Below are positions 16,282 through 23,298 of a DNA stretch of 30,590 nucleotides, one piece after another (positions within the stretch are counted from its first letter, which is position 1; each line of letters starts with the position of its first letter). This DNA is from JBHJHK01 sp050330975. Lineage in GTDB: Bacteria > Pseudomonadota > Gammaproteobacteria > Competibacterales > Competibacteraceae. The stretch spans positions 1-30,590 of the forward strand of contig JBHJHK010000328.1 in the NCBI GenBank assembly GCA_050330975.1. Direction: 5' to 3'. The notes under the pieces were generated by a model that saw only the letters and a list, made by a program, of their open reading frames with translations, searched no databases and was not told the origin of the DNA. The translations under genes were made by a program, and so were the position numbers.

Positions 16282-16746
16282 TCAATAAATCCCCAGCTCC
16301 AGACCCGTGGCCAGGGTGGCCCCCAACTCCTGGCACTGGTCGAGGAATTGGGGGCGAAATTCCCCCCGGCAGATGAGGGGGGGCTGGACGGCTTGCCAAC
16401 CCAATCCCGTGACGATCCGCTCGACGCTGGTTTGGCACCCCAAGCCGTCGTTGCCAGCCCGGATGTAGAGGGCATAGGGCAACCCCTGGGTGTGTTCCCG
16501 ACAGGGATAGTAGATGCGCTCGAAAAAATCCTTGAGGCGCCCCGCCATATAGCCAAAGTTCTCGGTGCTGCCCAAAATGATGCCATCGGCGGCCAGTACA
16601 TCGGCGGCGCTGACCTCCAAGGGCGCCTTGGCACACCACTCGACACCGGTGATATCGGGGTGGCCAGCGCCCACGGTCACCGCTTCTAGCAGGGCTAGGG
16701 TGTTGGGGGAAGGGGCGTGGGCGACGATCAACAGACGTTTGGCCAT
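16282..16746 (-). CDS. flavodoxin family / NAD(P)H-dependent FMN oxidoreductase-like protein
   Basis: The 154-residue product begins MAKRLLIVAHAPSPNT, a flavodoxin-type first strand and phosphate loop. It contains ILGSTENFGYMAGRLKDFF (about residues 70-88), the second FMN loop of the short-chain flavodoxin/NADPH-FMN reductase superfamily. It is likely a cytoplasmic FMN-dependent electron carrier or quinone/azo reductase; the substrate cannot be told. Start ATG 16746 has GAGG 5 nt upstream; a TTG five codons earlier is possible but unnecessary. It is divergent from ada, whose operator region it shares. Its stop codon and that of the autotransporter form the palindrome TGATCA with no gap between them. 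Confidence 0.8.
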   Translation of the reverse strand: MAKRLLIVAHAPSPNTLALLEAVTVGAGHPDITGVEWCAKAPLEVSAADVLAADGIILGSTENFGYMAGRLKDFFERIYYPCREHTQGLPYALYIRAGNDGLGCQTSVERIVTGLGWQAVQPPLICRGEFRPQFLDQCQELGATLATGLELGIY

Positions 16747-16842
16747 GGGCGCCTCGCTCAAATGATCCGCAAAGACGACCCTAGGCTAGACCTTGGTCGC
16801 CGGGGGGAGCAAGGGTTTGACTGGAGTGAATTGCAGGGCAAG

Positions 16843-16850
16843 AAAGCGCA
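16843..16850 (+). promoter_or_regulatory. Ada-box-like operator upstream of ada
   Basis: AAAGCGCA is identical to the core Ada-binding element of the E. coli ada promoter. About 17 nt further is TATTCT (16867-16872), a plausible -10, which would put the box at about -36, overlapping the -35 as in alkA-type promoters. This fits methylated-Ada autoactivation. Eight bases can occur by chance, so the support is the position. Confidence 0.5.
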
Positions 16851-16893
16851 CTGTCCCCCCGGGAGATATTCTCTACATTGGCGCCATGCGTCA

Positions 16894-18006
16894 TTGATCG
16901 TAACCCCTCGAGGAAACACCGCCATCAACGCCACCGTTCCCCCGGCCTTCGACAGCGACGAGCAACGCTGGCAGGCCCTGTGCCAACGGGACCCCGCCGC
17001 CGACGGCGCGTTTTACTACGCCGTGGTGAGCACTGGGGTCTTTTGCCGCCCCTCCTGTAGCGCCCGCCGTCCCAAGCGCTCCAATGTGCGCTTTTTTCCA
17101 ACCTCCCTCGAGGCGGCGGCGGCGGGCTTTCGTCCCTGCAAACGCTGCACCCCCGACCAACCGTCCCGGGACCAGCGCCACGGCGAATGCATCGAGGCTG
17201 TCTGTCGCTGGATCGCCAGCTGCGATGAACCCCCGACCCTGGAGGCCATGGCCGCCAAGGCCCACCTGAGTCCCTACCACTTCCACCGGTTGTTTAAACG
17301 TCTGGTGGGGGTGACCCCCAAACAGTACGTCCGAGCCAAGCGCGGCCAAAGACTCCAAGATGGCCTGCGGCGGGGGGAGAGTGTCACCGAGGCCATCTTC
17401 GCCGCCGGCTACAACGCCACCAGCCGCTGCTATGAAGAGTCCAACCAGTTGCTGGGCATGACGCCCTCGGCCTACCGGGCCGGCGGGGAGGGAATGACCA
17501 TGGGCTATGCCATCCGTCCCTGTTCCCTGGGGTTGCTATTGGTGGCCGCCACGGCAAAGGGGGTGTGTGCCATCCAGTTGGGGGATGACGCCGAGACCCT
17601 GGTGGCCGAACTCGTGGCGCGCTTTCCCAAGGCCACCTTGGCCCACGACGCTGGCTTTGGCCCCTGGGTGGAGCGAGTGATCGCCCTGGTGGAAGCGCCG
17701 GCGACAAAGGTGGATTTACCCCTGGACATCCGCGGCACCGCCTTCCAGCGCCGGGTGTGGCAGGCCCTGGGGGCCATCCCCCCTGGCACCACGGCCACCT
17801 ATGCCCAGGTGGCGGCCACCATCGGCCAACCCAAGGCCGCCCGGGCCGTGGCCCGGGCCTGTGCCACCAACCCCACCGCCGTGGCCATCCCCTGCCACCG
17901 GGTGGTGGGCACCGATGGCAACTTGCGGGGCTACGCCTGGGGGGTGGAGCGCAAGCGGATCCTGCTGGCCAAGGAAGCGGGTCACCCGGAGGCCGACCCG
18001 GATTAG
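16894..18006 (+). CDS. ada: bifunctional Ada: methylphosphotriester/O6-methylguanine-DNA methyltransferase and transcriptional activator
   Basis: Taking TTG 16894 as start gives 370 residues (E. coli Ada 354). The N-terminal zinc/methyl-acceptor domain has C51 and C55 in GVFCRPSC and C82 and C85 in RPCKRC; the first is the methylphosphotriester acceptor. An AraC-type HTH follows (LEAMAAKAHLSPYHFHRLFK), then the O6-methylguanine methyltransferase with the acceptor Cys in IPCHRVV (C334) and YAQVAATIGQPKAARAV before it. The protein repairs alkylated DNA and, when methylated, activates the adaptive response. The frame stays open to 16717, but the Ada-box-like site at 16843 argues that translation starts after it. 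No ATG is in frame between the box and the first conserved residues (RWQALCQRD), so a non-ATG start is required; AGGA at 16910 before ATC 16921 is another option. The 3' end overlaps the convergent gene by 4 nt. Confidence 0.9.
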   Translation: MIVTPRGNTAINATVPPAFDSDEQRWQALCQRDPAADGAFYYAVVSTGVFCRPSCSARRPKRSNVRFFPTSLEAAAAGFRPCKRCTPDQPSRDQRHGECIEAVCRWIASCDEPPTLEAMAAKAHLSPYHFHRLFKRLVGVTPKQYVRAKRGQRLQDGLRRGESVTEAIFAAGYNATSRCYEESNQLLGMTPSAYRAGGEGMTMGYAIRPCSLGLLLVAATAKGVCAIQLGDDAETLVAELVARFPKATLAHDAGFGPWVERVIALVEAPATKVDLPLDIRGTAFQRRVWQALGAIPPGTTATYAQVAATIGQPKAARAVARACATNPTAVAIPCHRVVGTDGNLRGYAWGVERKRILLAKEAGHPEADPD

Positions 18007-18758
18007 GGCCTCAGACGCCGCAGCCACCAAAGCCCCAGCACCAGCAACCCCATCACCGGCGGCGAGGACACGGCGGCCAACTCCCCTTGGCCCCGGCCCA
18101 CGGCGCCAAAGGCGTTGGCTTCGATGTTGACCACTCCCACGGCCAAGGGCTCGAGGGTGAGGGCAAACTCGATGGTATCGGCGGCCCCCGCCACGGCTGG
18201 GTCGGGGAAGGTGCCCGACGCCAACGGATCGGCAGTGACCACCCGGTTCACCTGGTCCTGGCCGTCGACGCTCACCACCAACGACCCCCCGCTGGTGGCG
18301 CTCTCAAAGATCTCGTCCACCACGGCGATGGCATCGATGACAAAATCGACTCCAAACAAAATGTCAAAGGTCGCCGTGGCGGAGGTGTTGACCAACTCCA
18401 GCAGGGCCACCGTCAGGGTGTCGGCCTCCCCGTCCGTTTGATCCTCCCTGGCACTGGCAGTGGCGCTAGCGGCGAGGACGGCGTCGACCCCCACCCCCGA
18501 CAAACTGTCGAAGAACTCCACCAAACCCTGGGCGTCGGCGCTGGCAGTGCCTGTGGCATCGTCGAATTCGCTGGCGATGGGGGTAGGGGTGACCACTAGC
18601 TCGGCAAAATCGTCCCCGCTGCTATTGGTGACGTCGAGGATGGAAAACTCAGCCGTTTCAGTGGTGCTGATGACACCGGCCTGGGCTGCGGTGCAAGCGG
18701 CTAACCCGCCGAGGGCCACCAGGGCCTTGGCCCCGGCTGACAGCGATTTGCGCAACAT
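18003..18758 (-). CDS. exported protein with PEP-CTERM-like C-terminal sorting signal
   Basis: The 251-residue product has a signal peptide (MLRKSLSAGAKALVALGGLAACTAAQAG, cleavage after AQA near residue 27) and a Ser/Thr/Ala/Asp-rich beta-strand body. It ends VSSPPVMGLLVLGLWWLRRLRP: a short polar motif, one membrane helix and a basic end, the layout read by exosortase. The usual PEP is SSPP here, so it is a variant or a plain C-terminal anchor. The cargo function is unknown. Start ATG 18758 has AGGGGA about 9 nt upstream. It follows the other exported-protein gene on the same strand, with a GC-rich hairpin in the 71-bp gap. No exosortase gene lies in the window. Confidence 0.75.
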   Translation of the reverse strand: MLRKSLSAGAKALVALGGLAACTAAQAGVISTTETAEFSILDVTNSSGDDFAELVVTPTPIASEFDDATGTASADAQGLVEFFDSLSGVGVDAVLAASATASAREDQTDGEADTLTVALLELVNTSATATFDILFGVDFVIDAIAVVDEIFESATSGGSLVVSVDGQDQVNRVVTADPLASGTFPDPAVAGAADTIEFALTLEPLAVGVVNIEANAFGAVGRGQGELAAVSSPPVMGLLVLGLWWLRRLRP

Positions 18759-18792
18759 ATTGAATTTCCCCTGTCAAAAAACGGTGTCGAAG

Positions 18793-18817
18793 CCGGAGGG
18801 GGGAAAGCCCCCCCCGG
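18793..18817 (-). terminator. GC-rich hairpin between the two exported-protein genes
   Basis: Left arm CCGGAGGGGGG and right arm CCCCCCCCGG enclose an AAAG/CTTT loop. On the minus strand a T6 run follows about 15 nt later, too far for a textbook terminator but suggestive of attenuation between the upstream exported-protein gene and the PEP-CTERM-like gene. Confidence 0.4.
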
Positions 18818-18829
18818 ATGGATCGATGG

Positions 18830-20056
18830 TTACGGGTTGGGGGTCAAATCTTCGCCACTCACGGCAGGGCTGAGGCGGAAGGTGCGCTCGTCCACGCTGG
18901 TGTTGCCGTTGTTGTCGGTGACCTTGGCGATTAGGGTGACAAACTCCCGGCTGCCGGGCAGCAGGGAACCGCCCACCACCCAATTGGCCACCACTCGGGT
19001 GTGGCCGGTGATTTCGTCGATCTCGCTGCCGGCGATGTTAAACACCGGGGCCAGATTGGTGCCGGCGGGAAATTGCGCCCCATTGGGGGCCAAGAACGGC
19101 ACGTCAAAGGCGAAGAACAGCCCGGGGAAGTTGCTGTTCAACGAACCGGGGGGGGGATCGGCGATGTCGGCCAACACCCCACTGGAACCCGTGGTCCCCA
19201 ACTCGTCCACGGCGATGCCGGCGTCGTCCACGTCGACCACGTTGATCTGGATAAAGTGCAAAGAACCGCTGTTGGCCCCAGACTGGTTTTGATCCCCCGC
19301 CGCTAGGGCGCTGGGTACCCGGGGGCCGACGATTTCCACCAAAGGGCCAGCGTCGAGGATGGGGCCGTTGTCGGCCGTGTCTAGGGGGTAGCTGCTGGGA
19401 TCGGGGGTGAGATCGTTGCCCGACAACCCAGGTTCGATGTCCAGGGTCACGGCGTCAAAGCCGATGCGTCCGGCTTCGTCCACCACGGCGGCGGTGATGG
19501 TCACCTCATCGTCGCCGGCGAAAAACGACTCCAGCACATGCCAGCCGGTCCAGATGGTCACCCCGGGCCCCGGGGTGTCGTCGGTGCCGGCGATGTTGAA
19601 CAGCATCCCCAAATTGGTGTTGGCGGCAATCACCTCGCCATCGGGGGTGATGATGTCTCGGTCAAAAAACACAAACAATCCCGGAAATTGAGGGTTGATA
19701 CCGCTGCCCCCCAGGGTCGACAGGGCGTCGACGTTGCGGATGTTGATGGACTCATCCACTAGTACCCCGACGTCGTCCCGGGTGAAAATTTCCAAATCGA
19801 TGGCAAAGGCCGACCCCAAGGGGCTACCGCTGCCCACTTGACTCAACCCTTGGCCGATGGTCGAGCCGTTGGTGGGGGAGGTGATACGCACCTGGGGGGC
19901 CAGGACGCCGCCCCGGGCCACACCGCGAAATCCCAGGCCGTCGCGGACGATGGCCGTCGAGCTGTAGACCGACGTCTGGGCTTGGCCTTCAGCCACCATA
20001 CCTAAAAAACAAACAGCGCCACAGAATAAAGGCAATAGACCACTACTGGATGTCAC
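18830..20056 (-). CDS. exported protein with internal duplication, function unknown
   Basis: The 408-residue product has a signal peptide (about 1-26, cleavage after GQA). The rest is two similar halves, about 56-222 and 240-408. Both contain FPGLFxxFD, a block TNLxxxFNIAG, a beta-strand run (EVTITAAVVDEAG / EFVTLIAKVTDNNG) and a closing SGxDLTPxP. The sequence suggests two Ig/cadherin-like beta-sandwich units with Asp-rich, possibly calcium-binding, loops. I do not recognise a named family. Start is GTG 20056, supported by GAGGAG 7 nt upstream. It is divergent from the sigma-factor unit, and a GGAAC/GTTCC inverted pair lies in the shared region. Confidence 0.75.
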   Translation of the reverse strand: MTSSSGLLPLFCGAVCFLGMVAEGQAQTSVYSSTAIVRDGLGFRGVARGGVLAPQVRITSPTNGSTIGQGLSQVGSGSPLGSAFAIDLEIFTRDDVGVLVDESINIRNVDALSTLGGSGINPQFPGLFVFFDRDIITPDGEVIAANTNLGMLFNIAGTDDTPGPGVTIWTGWHVLESFFAGDDEVTITAAVVDEAGRIGFDAVTLDIEPGLSGNDLTPDPSSYPLDTADNGPILDAGPLVEIVGPRVPSALAAGDQNQSGANSGSLHFIQINVVDVDDAGIAVDELGTTGSSGVLADIADPPPGSLNSNFPGLFFAFDVPFLAPNGAQFPAGTNLAPVFNIAGSEIDEITGHTRVVANWVVGGSLLPGSREFVTLIAKVTDNNGNTSVDERTFRLSPAVSGEDLTPNP

Positions 20057-20203
20057 TTGAGGACTCCTCAGATATCACAGATTGATGAAGAATGGTTCCT
20101 ACGTCGGTGGGCACAATCCCTGAGATCGGCGGCGAGACCCTAGCATCCAACAACATCAACGCATCATCAGGATAGCGATATCCACAGCCATCTGACTTTC
20201 TCT

Positions 20204-20240
20204 GGAACTTGACACACCCACCAAACACCCTCTGTGTTCC
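20204..20240. promoter_or_regulatory. divergent GGAAC / GTTCC elements (possible ECF -35 sites)
   Basis: GGAACTT (20204-20210) is the classical sigmaE-type -35 in the direction of the sigma gene; TCTGT follows after 20 nt, a little too far for a canonical -10. GTTCC (20236-20240) places a GGAAC on the other strand, facing the exported-protein gene. The arrangement suggests divergent ECF promoters and autoregulation, but -10 elements are not convincing. Confidence 0.35.
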
Positions 20241-20304
20241 TGGGAGAAATTGAAGGGTTCAAGACCTATGACAGAAAATTTTGCTGACCTTGGCATCTTG
20301 ACTC

Positions 20305-20318
20305 GGCATCTAGATGCC
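20305..20318. promoter_or_regulatory. 14-bp perfect palindrome with an extra half-site
   Basis: GGCATCTAGATGCC is a perfect palindrome. A further GGCATC lies at 20292-20297, 13 bp before the first half-site. It is upstream of the sigma gene in otherwise unassigned leader DNA and resembles an operator for a dimeric regulator. Confidence 0.35.
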
Positions 20319-20387
20319 CCACCCCAAGACCGGGGAAGGTCGGGGCAATCCATTCAATCTGTTCTCAAGCTAAACCGGGAGATATCC

Positions 20388-20516
20388 ATGAACCCTTTGC
20401 TGGCGTTGGGGAACTCCCTCAACAACAGCGAGCTCGCCCACGGCACTCGCCCCTTGGCCATCGACGGTAGGAACCGCCTATCCCATGACAGCCCTGGCGC
20501 CAGTATTGACTTGTGA
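20388..20516 (+). CDS. possible 42-residue leader peptide overlapping the sigma-factor start
   Basis: ATG 20388 has a good GGGAG box 6 nt upstream, better than the one for the sigma gene. The frame (MNPLLALGNSLNNSELAHGT...) ends at 20516, 32 nt inside the sigma gene in another frame. It could couple translation into the sigma gene or be chance. The remaining gap 20057-20387 holds only the regulatory candidates listed. Confidence 0.25.
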   Translation: MNPLLALGNSLNNSELAHGTRPLAIDGRNRLSHDSPGASIDL

Positions 20517-21087
20517 CTTCAACTCCCAAGCGTCCATGGAAGACCTAGACGACGTCGCCTTGCTCCAGCGCATCGCCGCCGGCGACCAGGCGGCCTTTGC
20601 CCAGTTTCACCACCGCCACTACCGGCGCTTGCACCGCTTTTTGTTGCGCTTGACCCAGCGCTTGGACTTGGTGGAGGAAGTCGTCAACGACACCATGCTG
20701 ACGGTGTGGCAAACCGCCGCCAACTTCCAGGGGCGCTCCCGGGTATCCACCTGGTTGTTGGGGATCGGCTACCACAAGGCCATCAAGCAGCTCAAGCGCC
20801 GGCAACGCCACGACCACGCCGTGCCCGTGGACGACGACTGGCCCGACGAGGCCGACTCCCCCGAGGCGGCGGCGATGGCCGAGTACCGGCGCTCGGACGT
20901 CCAGCAAGCCATCGCCCAGCTGCCGGCCATCCACCGCGCCGTGGTGGAGTTGGCCTATTTCAACGGCTACTCCTACGACGAGATCGCACAGCTCATGGAC
21001 TGCCCGGTCAACACGGTCAAAACCCGCATGCTCAACGCCCGGGCCAAGCTGCGCAAATGGGTCACCGCCCACGATCCCCGCAGCTAG
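20485..21087 (+). CDS. ECF-family RNA polymerase sigma factor
   Basis: The 200-residue product has region 2 (about 36-115: FHHRHYRRLHRFLL, EEVVNDTMLTVWQ, STWLLGIGYHKAIKQLKRR) and region 4 (about 148-197: LPAIHRAVVELAYFNGYSYD, EIAQLMDCPVNTVKTRML), the compact layout of group 4 sigma factors. It redirects RNA polymerase to envelope or stress promoters when freed by its anti-sigma factor, encoded 61 bp downstream. Start ATG 20485 has TAGGAA about 12 nt upstream; ATG 20536 is a second option without an SD, and the conserved domain begins after both. Likely targets, by position, include its own unit and perhaps the divergent exported-protein gene. Confidence 0.9.
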   Translation: MTALAPVLTCDFNSQASMEDLDDVALLQRIAAGDQAAFAQFHHRHYRRLHRFLLRLTQRLDLVEEVVNDTMLTVWQTAANFQGRSRVSTWLLGIGYHKAIKQLKRRQRHDHAVPVDDDWPDEADSPEAAAMAEYRRSDVQQAIAQLPAIHRAVVELAYFNGYSYDEIAQLMDCPVNTVKTRMLNARAKLRKWVTAHDPRS

Positions 21088-21148
21088 GGCGTCGAACGTC
21101 ACTTTTTTCTATTTTATTTATTGAGCTACTGAGAGAGATGATCATCCC

Positions 21149-21859
21149 ATGACTGCACGAACATCCATTTCCCCTACCCAAGACGAGCACCGCCAGGTGT
21201 GGGAGCTTTTGCCCTGGTACGTCAACCACACCCTGGACGAAGCCGAGCGTTCTCTAGTGGAAAGGCACTTGAAAAGCTGCCTCATCTGCCGTCAGGAACT
21301 GCAACAGCTGCGCCAGACGGGCCGGCAGGTGCGCAATGGGACGCCCACCCCTGAGGACATAGAGCGCTCCCTACAGGCCATCCAGGGTCGCATCGCCACC
21401 CAGCGGGGGGCTAGACCTCGCCCGTGGCGGGCCCTGGCGTCCCACCTCGGCCAAGCCTGGGACGTGCTGCGGGGAGGGCATCCCGCCATGGCGGGGCTGG
21501 TGGCCCTCCAGGCGGTGCTGCTGGTGGCCCTGGGGTTGACCCTGGTCTTTTCCACTACCATCGACCCCCAATCGGGGACGTATGAGACCCTCACCAGTGC
21601 CGCTGAGCGCTCCAACCCCGCTGCCCACTGGCAAATTGTTTTCGACGATGCCATGCCCATGGGTCGCGTGCAAACCCTGCTCCACGGCCTGGAGGCGCGC
21701 ATCGTCGATGGCCCCTCGACGGGGGGCATGTACACCTTGGCCCTAGGGGAGGAGATCGACGCCGCCACGGCCAGCCAATACCTGGAGCAACTGCATCAAA
21801 CCCCCGGGGTGTTGTTTGTCACGGGCGGGGTGGGCGACGGCGGGGGAATCGCGCCATGA
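21149..21859 (+). CDS. membrane zinc-finger anti-sigma factor
   Basis: The 236-residue product has an N-terminal ZAS/zf-HC2 motif (H40-x3-C44-x2-C47, RHLKSCLICRQEL) that should bind the ECF sigma factor in the cytoplasm. One membrane helix follows at ~114-135 (AGLVALQAVLLVALGLTLVF), then an extracytoplasmic domain of ~100 residues. That domain (RVQTLLHGLEARIVDGPSTGGMYTLAL, EEIDAATASQYLEQL, VLFVTGG, in parts) has the alternating helix/strand layout of a small alpha/beta fold. It resembles the segment before the catalytic domain of the next gene's protease. The stop codon overlaps the protease start (ATGA at 21856), so the two are translationally coupled. Signal sensing probably involves the extracytoplasmic domain. 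Confidence 0.85.
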   Translation: MTARTSISPTQDEHRQVWELLPWYVNHTLDEAERSLVERHLKSCLICRQELQQLRQTGRQVRNGTPTPEDIERSLQAIQGRIATQRGARPRPWRALASHLGQAWDVLRGGHPAMAGLVALQAVLLVALGLTLVFSTTIDPQSGTYETLTSAAERSNPAAHWQIVFDDAMPMGRVQTLLHGLEARIVDGPSTGGMYTLALGEEIDAATASQYLEQLHQTPGVLFVTGGVGDGGGIAP

Positions 21860-23193
21860 GGACATGGCACTGGTCCTTGGCCTGGGTGAGCCTGGTGGTC
21901 TTAGGACCCCTGGCCGGCTGCCAGACCACCCCGCCCCCGAGCCCTTGGTTTGAATCCGACTGGCGGGCCGACCCCACGGCGACGGATCTCGCCGACCGGG
22001 AATTGTTGGTCACCATCCCGTTGGCCGATCCCGCGGACTTGGAACGCACGGGTCGAGCCCTGGCGGATCGCTATGGCTTGGAATTTGTCGCCGCCTGGCC
22101 CATCACCACCATCGACATTCACTGCTTTGTGTTCCGCCTGCCCGCCGGGGGCGATATGGAGCAACTCTTGGCCCAGTTGGCGACGGATAGCCGGGTGGAC
22201 GCCGCCCAGCCCATGTACACTTTTAACACCCTCGCCACCTCCTACAACGACCGCTACTTGGCCCTCCAACACGGCCTCAGGAGCCTGCAAATCCAGGAGA
22301 GCCATCGCTATGCCACGGGTAAGGGCATCACCGTGGGCATCGTCGACACCGGCGTCGACGGCGATCACCCGGAACTCCAGGGCAATATGATCCGGGCGCT
22401 AAATCTGGTGGGGGATGCCCCCTCTCACCTGGCCGAGGTCCACGGCACGGCCGTGGCCGGCATCATCGGCGCCAAGGCCCACAACGGCATCGGCATCGTG
22501 GGCGTGGCCCCCGAGGCCCAACTCCTCGCCCTGCGGGCCTGTTGGCAACGGGACACCGACAGCACCGCGGGGGCTTGCAGCAGCTTTACCCTGGCCAGGG
22601 CCCTCAACGTCGCCATCGTCCAGGAGGTGGACGTCCTCAACCTGAGCCTCAAGGGCCCCCGGGACCCTCTGATGATCCGGTTGATCGAGGCGGCGTTGGC
22701 CAAGGGCATGACGGTGGTGGCCGCCGACGACCCCCAGCGTCCCGGGACGGCGTTTCCAGCCACCCTCCCCGGGGTCATCGCCGTGGCCGCCGCCGGGCAA
22801 GGCACAGGGGGCAAGGTTTTGAACGCCCCTGGAGTGGACATCTTGACCACCGTACCCCGGGGTGGATACCGCTATCTTTCCGGCAGCTCCTTGGCCACTG
22901 CCCACGTCGCCGGAATCGTCGCCCTGATCCGGGAGGTGGCACCCGATTTGCCCCCGGAGCGGGTGACGGCGCTGTTGCAACTGAGCGCCCGACCCATGCC
23001 CATCCCCGGTGGCGTCGGTGGGGTGACCCCCCAGGTCAACGCCTGTGTGGCCATGGCGCTGTTGGCCGAGGGTCAGGGGGATGTGCCCCAATCCTCCCCC
23101 AGGGCCGCAACGCCCGGGTACCTTCCCACCCACCACTGCGATGCCACCGTGTCCCTAGTGGCCGTTCCCGCACCGCCCCTGGTGGGTCCCTAA
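21856..23193 (+). CDS. S8 (subtilisin-like) serine peptidase, lipoprotein
   Basis: The 445-residue product has a lipoprotein signal (lipobox LAGC, C22; next residue Gln, so outer-membrane retention is expected). A prodomain-like region spans ~45-125 (LLVTIPLADPADLE... AAQPMYTF). The catalytic domain carries D164 in IVDTG, H196 in HGTAVAG and S345 in SGSSLATAHVAG. The triad is complete, but the oxyanion-hole Asn (usually AAGN) appears as Asp in VVAADDP (D291/D292), which would lower or alter activity. The gene is third in the sigma/anti-sigma unit and overlaps the anti-sigma gene by 4 nt. It may process the anti-sigma factor, be inhibited by it, or be an output of the regulon. The C terminus beyond ~400 is Pro-rich with no recognised domain. 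Confidence 0.9.
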   Translation: MRTWHWSLAWVSLVVLGPLAGCQTTPPPSPWFESDWRADPTATDLADRELLVTIPLADPADLERTGRALADRYGLEFVAAWPITTIDIHCFVFRLPAGGDMEQLLAQLATDSRVDAAQPMYTFNTLATSYNDRYLALQHGLRSLQIQESHRYATGKGITVGIVDTGVDGDHPELQGNMIRALNLVGDAPSHLAEVHGTAVAGIIGAKAHNGIGIVGVAPEAQLLALRACWQRDTDSTAGACSSFTLARALNVAIVQEVDVLNLSLKGPRDPLMIRLIEAALAKGMTVVAADDPQRPGTAFPATLPGVIAVAAAGQGTGGKVLNAPGVDILTTVPRGGYRYLSGSSLATAHVAGIVALIREVAPDLPPERVTALLQLSARPMPIPGGVGGVTPQVNACVAMALLAEGQGDVPQSSPRAATPGYLPTHHCDATVSLVAVPAPPLVGP

Positions 23194-23260
23194 AAGACCC
23201 ATCCCCTACCCCCGGCGCGGCGGGCCGTTGCGAATTCATTCAAAATTTGCCTGTCAGTGT

Positions 23261-23294
23261 GATATCCGCAAACCGATCTCATTTACTGGATATC
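23261..23294 (+). promoter_or_regulatory. inverted repeat covering the ribosome-binding site of the M28 peptidase gene
   Basis: GATATCC (23261-23267) and GGATATC (23288-23294) form a perfect 7-bp stem with a 20-nt loop. The right arm holds the only SD-like GGA and ends 4 nt before ATG 23299. It could hide the start in the mRNA or act as an operator. The rest of the 105-bp gap shows no other clear signal. Confidence 0.4.
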
Positions 23295-23298
23295 GCCC

